Source: Gemmatimonadota bacterium (GTDB lineage Bacteria; Gemmatimonadota; Gemmatimonadetes; Longimicrobiales; UBA6960). From it: a stretch of 9,723 nucleotides of DNA. The position numbers were made by a program, and so were the translations under genes. Shown here in pieces: positions 6,736 through 9,723 of this stretch (its first letter is position 1; each line of letters begins with the position of its first letter). The notes under the pieces were generated by a model. It saw only the letters and a list, made by a program, of their open reading frames with translations, made no database searches and had not been told where the DNA came from. The stretch lies in assembly GCA_022564535.1 (NCBI GenBank), contig JADFLD010000037.1, forward strand, positions 1-9,723. Reading direction: 5' to 3'.

Positions 6736-8510
6736 GCGGTTCAGTCGCTAACACGTTGTGGGCCAGGAGCTTCGCGGACGAGCTCGCGAGGGTCGGTGTC
6801 CGCGAGGTGGTAGTCGCTCCGGGGTCCAGATCGACCCCACTGGTCATGGCGTTCGCCGCAGATGGACGGTTCCGCACCCGGGTGCATCTCGATGAGCGCT
6901 CGGCCGCGTACTTCGCGCTCGGAGTCGGCAAGGCGAGTGGGCGGCCCGCCGTGGTGGTGACGACATCGGGAACCGCCGTCGCGAATGTATTTCCCGCGGT
7001 CGTCGAGGCGTCGCTGAGTGGTGTGCCCATGCTCGTGCTCACCGCCGATCGCCCACACCGTCTTCGGGATTCGGACGCCAACCAGGCCATCGACCAGGTG
7101 CAGATCTACGGGAGCTTCGTCCGCGCCTTCCATGACGTAGCGCCCCCGACTGTGGAGCGAGGTGCTCTGCGCCATCTCCGAGGCCTCGCGAACCGGGCGT
7201 ACGCGACCGCGACCGGCCCCGACGCAGGGCCCGTCCATCTGAACTTTCCGTTCGACAAGCCGCTCGAGCCGGCATCTGGCAGCGACCTGGAAGCAGAGCT
7301 CGCGCTCGCCGGGACGGGACGCCCCGACGACGTCCCGTTCACAGACATCACGGTGGGTCGGCCCGCGGCTACTCCGGCCCAGATCGAGGCGTTCGAGGGG
7401 GTCGTTGGAATCGCGCGGGGCGTCATCGTTGCGGGTCCGTCGGAGGACGCCGACCGGCTCGGGAACGCCGTCCTGGAGTTTGCTGCTGCGACCGGCTTTC
7501 CTGTTCTCGCCGACCCTCTGTCTGGCGCACGGTTCGGGCCGACGGGCGGTGCCTACGTCGTCGCGGCGTACGATCTCTTCCTGCGGGACGACGCGGTTCG
7601 ACGGCGCTTGGCTCCGGGCGTGATCGTACGCGTGGGTGCCTCACCGACGTCGGCCGCCCTCCAGGGATGGCTGGAGCATCACAGCGAGACGCCCCACGTG
7701 GTCATCGACGGCAGTGGACGGTGGAAGGACCACGGCTCGATCGCGAGCCACTACGTGCGGGCCGATCCCGCCGACACCCTCGCTCGACTCGCCGCCGGGC
7801 GGGTACGCGGCGAAGTCGGTGTCTCGGCGGATGCCGAGTGGGTGGAGGCGTGGCGTGTGGCCGAGGCCGCAGCACTCCGGGCGATCGCCGAAAACTCGGG
7901 TGGGGAGTGGGAGTCGCACGAGGGCGATGTACTCGCCGCTGTTCTGCGTGCGGTCCCTGCGGGTGCCAACCTGTTCGTGTCGAGCTCGATGCCGATCCGT
8001 GACCTCGACGCCTTCGGGCACCCGACGGGTGAAGTCACTCACGTCTTCGCGAACCGCGGGGCGAGCGGCATCGACGGAATCTTGTCGACGGCGTTCGGTG
8101 TGGCGTCCCAGCGCTCCACGCCAACGGTCTGCGTGGTGGGCGACATCGCCTTCTTCCACGATCAGAACGGCCTCCTGTGGAGCCGTGAGGACGATGCTTC
8201 AGTCGTGTTCGTTCTCATCGACAACGACGGAGGCGGCATCTTCCATAGGTTGCCGATCGCCGAGCACGAACCTCACTTCACTCGGTTCTTCGCAACGCCA
8301 CACGGCATCGAACTGAAACACGCGGCGGCCGCGCATGGCATCGACTTCACGCAGGTGGGGGTGACGGACATTGGCGATGCGCTCGCACGCGCGCTGTCCG
8401 ACGGGCGGACGCAGATTCTGTGCGTCCGCACCGACCGCGAGGTAAACCACCGGCGACACCTCGAGGTGGAGCAGGCGGTGGCTCGGAGCGTGCGCGAGGC
8501 CTTGGGGTAG
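6732..8510 (+). CDS. menD: 2-succinyl-5-enolpyruvyl-6-hydroxy-3-cyclohexene-1-carboxylate synthase
   Basis: This thiamine-diphosphate enzyme decarboxylates 2-oxoglutarate and adds the resulting succinyl-semialdehyde unit to isochorismate. ATG 6732 overlaps the menF stop (ATGA), indicating coupled translation and a direct substrate handover in pathway order. The 592-residue length is normal. The N-terminal domain has [12 protein letters not shown] with Arg33 and [13 protein letters not shown] with the ThDP-activating Glu55, then [17 protein letters not shown] and [19 protein letters not shown]. The middle domain is more variable. The C-terminal domain has [21 protein letters not shown] and the ThDP/Mg signature beginning [13 protein letters not shown] and ending DNDGGGIF. 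That motif has Asp where many MenD proteins have the first Asn of NN; the following Asn, the usual metal ligand, is kept. All expected catalytic elements are present. Confidence 0.96.
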   Translation: MSGSVANTLWARSFADELARVGVREVVVAPGSRSTPLVMAFAADGRFRTRVHLDERSAAYFALGVGKASGRPAVVVTTSGTAVANVFPAVVEASLSGVPMLVLTADRPHRLRDSDANQAIDQVQIYGSFVRAFHDVAPPTVERGALRHLRGLANRAYATATGPDAGPVHLNFPFDKPLEPASGSDLEAELALAGTGRPDDVPFTDITVGRPAATPAQIEAFEGVVGIARGVIVAGPSEDADRLGNAVLEFAAATGFPVLADPLSGARFGPTGGAYVVAAYDLFLRDDAVRRRLAPGVIVRVGASPTSAALQGWLEHHSETPHVVIDGSGRWKDHGSIASHYVRADPADTLARLAAGRVRGEVGVSADAEWVEAWRVAEAAALRAIAENSGGEWESHEGDVLAAVLRAVPAGANLFVSSSMPIRDLDAFGHPTGEVTHVFANRGASGIDGILSTAFGVASQRSTPTVCVVGDIAFFHDQNGLLWSREDDASVVFVLIDNDGGGIFHRLPIAEHEPHFTRFFATPHGIELKHAAAAHGIDFTQVGVTDIGDALARALSDGRTQILCVRTDREVNHRRHLEVEQAVARSVREALG

Positions 8511-8535
8511 GGGCGCCACACAGATCGATCAACCC

Positions 8536-9390
8536 ATGGACCCGACAGAGATGAACAAGCCCGACTGGAAGGAAGTCAAAGAGTACGAAGACATCACGTA
8601 CCACAAGTGCGACGGTGTCGCCCGGATCGCGTTCAACCGTCCGGAGGTCCGAAACGCATTTCGACCCGACACGCTGCTCGAGATGCTGGAGGCGTTTCGC
8701 AACGCGGCTGAGGATATCAAGATCGGTGTCGTACTCCTCACCGGCAACGGTCCCTCAAAGGACGGGAAGTGGGCGTTTTGCTCCGGCGGCGACCAAAGCG
8801 TACGGGGTGACGCGGGATACGTGGGCAAGGACGGTATTCCCCGCCTCAACGTTCTCGAGTTGCAGCGCTACATGCGTTCGATGCCGAAGCCGGTCATTGC
8901 GCTCGTGGCGGGATACGCGATCGGAGGCGGGCACGTCCTCCACGTCGTGTGCGACCTCACCATCGCTGCGGACAACGCCGTGTTCGGCCAGACCGGGCCG
9001 ATCGTGGGGTCCTTCGACGGAGGGTTCGGCGCGTCGTTCCTCGCGCGCCAGGTCGGCCAGAAGCGTGCCAGGGAGATCTGGTACCTCTGCAGGCATTACT
9101 CGGCCGAGGAGGCGTGTGAGATGGGCATGGTGAACAAGGTCGTGCCCCTCGAGGAGCTCGAGACCGAAGGGTGGCAATGGGCCCAGGAGATCATGGACAA
9201 GAGTCCGCTCGCGATCCGACTGCTCAAGAGCGCCTTCAATGCGGACCTCGACGGGCAGGCCGGCCTGCAAGAGCTCGCAGGCAACGCCACGCTGCTTTTC
9301 TACATGACGGAGCAGGGGCAAGAGGGCAAGAAGGCCTACCTCGAGAAGCGTAAACCAAACTTCCGCCAATACCCGTGGCTTCCGTGGTGA
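8536..9390 (+). CDS. menB: 1,4-dihydroxy-2-naphthoyl-CoA synthase
   Basis: This crotonase-family enzyme closes the second ring, turning o-succinylbenzoyl-CoA into 1,4-dihydroxy-2-naphthoyl-CoA. ATG 8536 gives 284 residues; ATG 8551, five codons on, is an equally possible start, and neither has a strong ribosome binding site. Visible motifs are [16 protein letters not shown] (81-87) for the oxyanion hole and substrate, GYAIGGGH (127-133), [13 protein letters not shown] (151-163) with Asp161, and EIWYLCR with Trp182. The C-terminal segment [21 protein letters not shown] and [14 protein letters not shown] is characteristic of MenB. Gln152, Gly154 and Trp182 correspond to the bicarbonate-binding residues of the type I, bicarbonate-dependent MenB enzymes. 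It follows menD after 25 bp and is probably cotranscribed with it. No menH lies between them. Confidence 0.97.
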   Translation: MDPTEMNKPDWKEVKEYEDITYHKCDGVARIAFNRPEVRNAFRPDTLLEMLEAFRNAAEDIKIGVVLLTGNGPSKDGKWAFCSGGDQSVRGDAGYVGKDGIPRLNVLELQRYMRSMPKPVIALVAGYAIGGGHVLHVVCDLTIAADNAVFGQTGPIVGSFDGGFGASFLARQVGQKRAREIWYLCRHYSAEEACEMGMVNKVVPLEELETEGWQWAQEIMDKSPLAIRLLKSAFNADLDGQAGLQELAGNATLLFYMTEQGQEGKKAYLEKRKPNFRQYPWLPW

Positions 9391-9723
9391 AGTCGGTCCC
9401 AACGCGCGCGAACGCCCCGGGTCGCCCGCTTCCACTGCTGACCGCGCTACTCGCTGCGATCGCTGTCGGCGCGTGTGTACAGAACACCACGCTCTACCAC
9501 CCTACCGTGGAGATGCTGAGCGCTCGGGCACCGGATTCGTTCTTGGTGGCGGTGCAAACGAGCGAGGGCACGTTTTCGGTGAAGATGCATCGCGCGTGGG
9601 CGCCCCTCGCGGTGGACCGCGTGTATCAGCTCATGGTGAACGACTTCTATGCCGGCGCGCGTATCTACCGGGTCGTGGACGGTTTCGTCGCCCAGGGGGG
9701 CTTTTCCGGAAAACCGGTACTGG
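9387..9723 (+). CDS. Cyclophilin-type peptidyl-prolyl isomerase lipoprotein, C-terminal part outside window
   Basis: GTG 9387 overlaps the menB TGA (GTGA); an in-frame GTG one codon earlier is also possible. The frame stays open for 112 codons to the window edge. Residues 1-30 form a basic then hydrophobic leader ending in the lipobox VGAC, so the mature protein probably begins at lipidated Cys30 in the periplasm. From residue 50 the sequence [20 protein letters not shown], then [12 protein letters not shown], then [18 protein letters not shown] matches cyclophilins. Arg95, Phe100 and Gln103 align with the catalytic R-F-Q positions (Arg55, Phe60 and Gln63 of human CypA), with Val in place of the Met next to Phe. 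The enzyme would catalyse cis-trans proline isomerisation of exported proteins. Its coupling to menB is probably transcriptional convenience. Confidence 0.9.
   Translation, partial: MKSVPTRANAPGRPLPLLTALLAAIAVGACVQNTTLYHPTVEMLSARAPDSFLVAVQTSEGTFSVKMHRAWAPLAVDRVYQLMVNDFYAGARIYRVVDGFVAQGGFSGKPVL

Noticed and set aside
1..9723. CRISPR array, tRNA or rRNA genes, insertion sequence ends, phage or defence genes
   Set aside because: No regular direct repeats, tRNA-like cloverleaf, transposase motifs or terminal inverted repeats were seen. The window reads as ordinary chromosomal coding DNA with uniform composition.

Overview
The window is GC-rich (roughly two thirds G+C by eye) bacterial chromosome with dense, overlapping genes and consistent codon use. 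The mixture of a complete-looking menF-menD-menB cluster, a BlaI/M56 pair, a PD40 lipoprotein, a DUF6174-type lipoprotein, a lipocalin-like protein and a cyclophilin lipoprotein suits an environmental Gram-negative, menaquinone-using bacterium. Gemmatimonadota is my best guess, but it is an inference from gene families and not a phylogenetic result. I see no mobile element, phage gene, CRISPR array, tRNA or rRNA.

Region 1 (1-2377, minus strand): a 650-residue protein with about five membrane segments and a large helical C-terminal domain that I cannot assign to a family. It is followed, through a 4-nt GTGA overlap, by the beginning of a TolB-like PD40 beta-propeller lipoprotein that runs off the left edge. 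Region 2 (2378-2533): a divergent intergenic spacer with a notable hairpin just before the Shine-Dalgarno of the plus-strand genes. Region 3 (2534-3414, plus): two small exported proteins, a lipocalin-like protein and a DUF6174-like lipoprotein, joined by an ATGA overlap. Region 4 (3415-5146, plus): a spacer with a GNRA-capped hairpin, then a BlaI/MecI-family repressor overlapping by 14 nt an M56 (BlaR1-type) membrane metallopeptidase that lacks a beta-lactam sensor domain.

Region 5 (5147-9723, plus): the menaquinone operon. Isochorismate synthase (menF) overlaps SEPHCHC synthase (menD) by ATGA. Naphthoate synthase (menB) follows after 25 bp, and a cyclophilin-type peptidyl-prolyl isomerase lipoprotein starts inside the menB stop codon (GTGA) and runs off the right edge. 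MenF turns chorismate into isochorismate, MenD adds the succinyl-semialdehyde unit from 2-oxoglutarate, and MenB closes the naphthoate ring later in the pathway. menH is absent between menD and menB, and menC, menE and menA are not in the window.

No clear new defence or mobile system is present. The items most worth a second look are the unassigned membrane protein coupled to a PD40 lipoprotein, the sensor-less BlaI/M56 module just upstream of the men operon, and a candidate promoter plus perfect palindrome lying inside the longest menF reading frame, which suggests that menF really starts further downstream.
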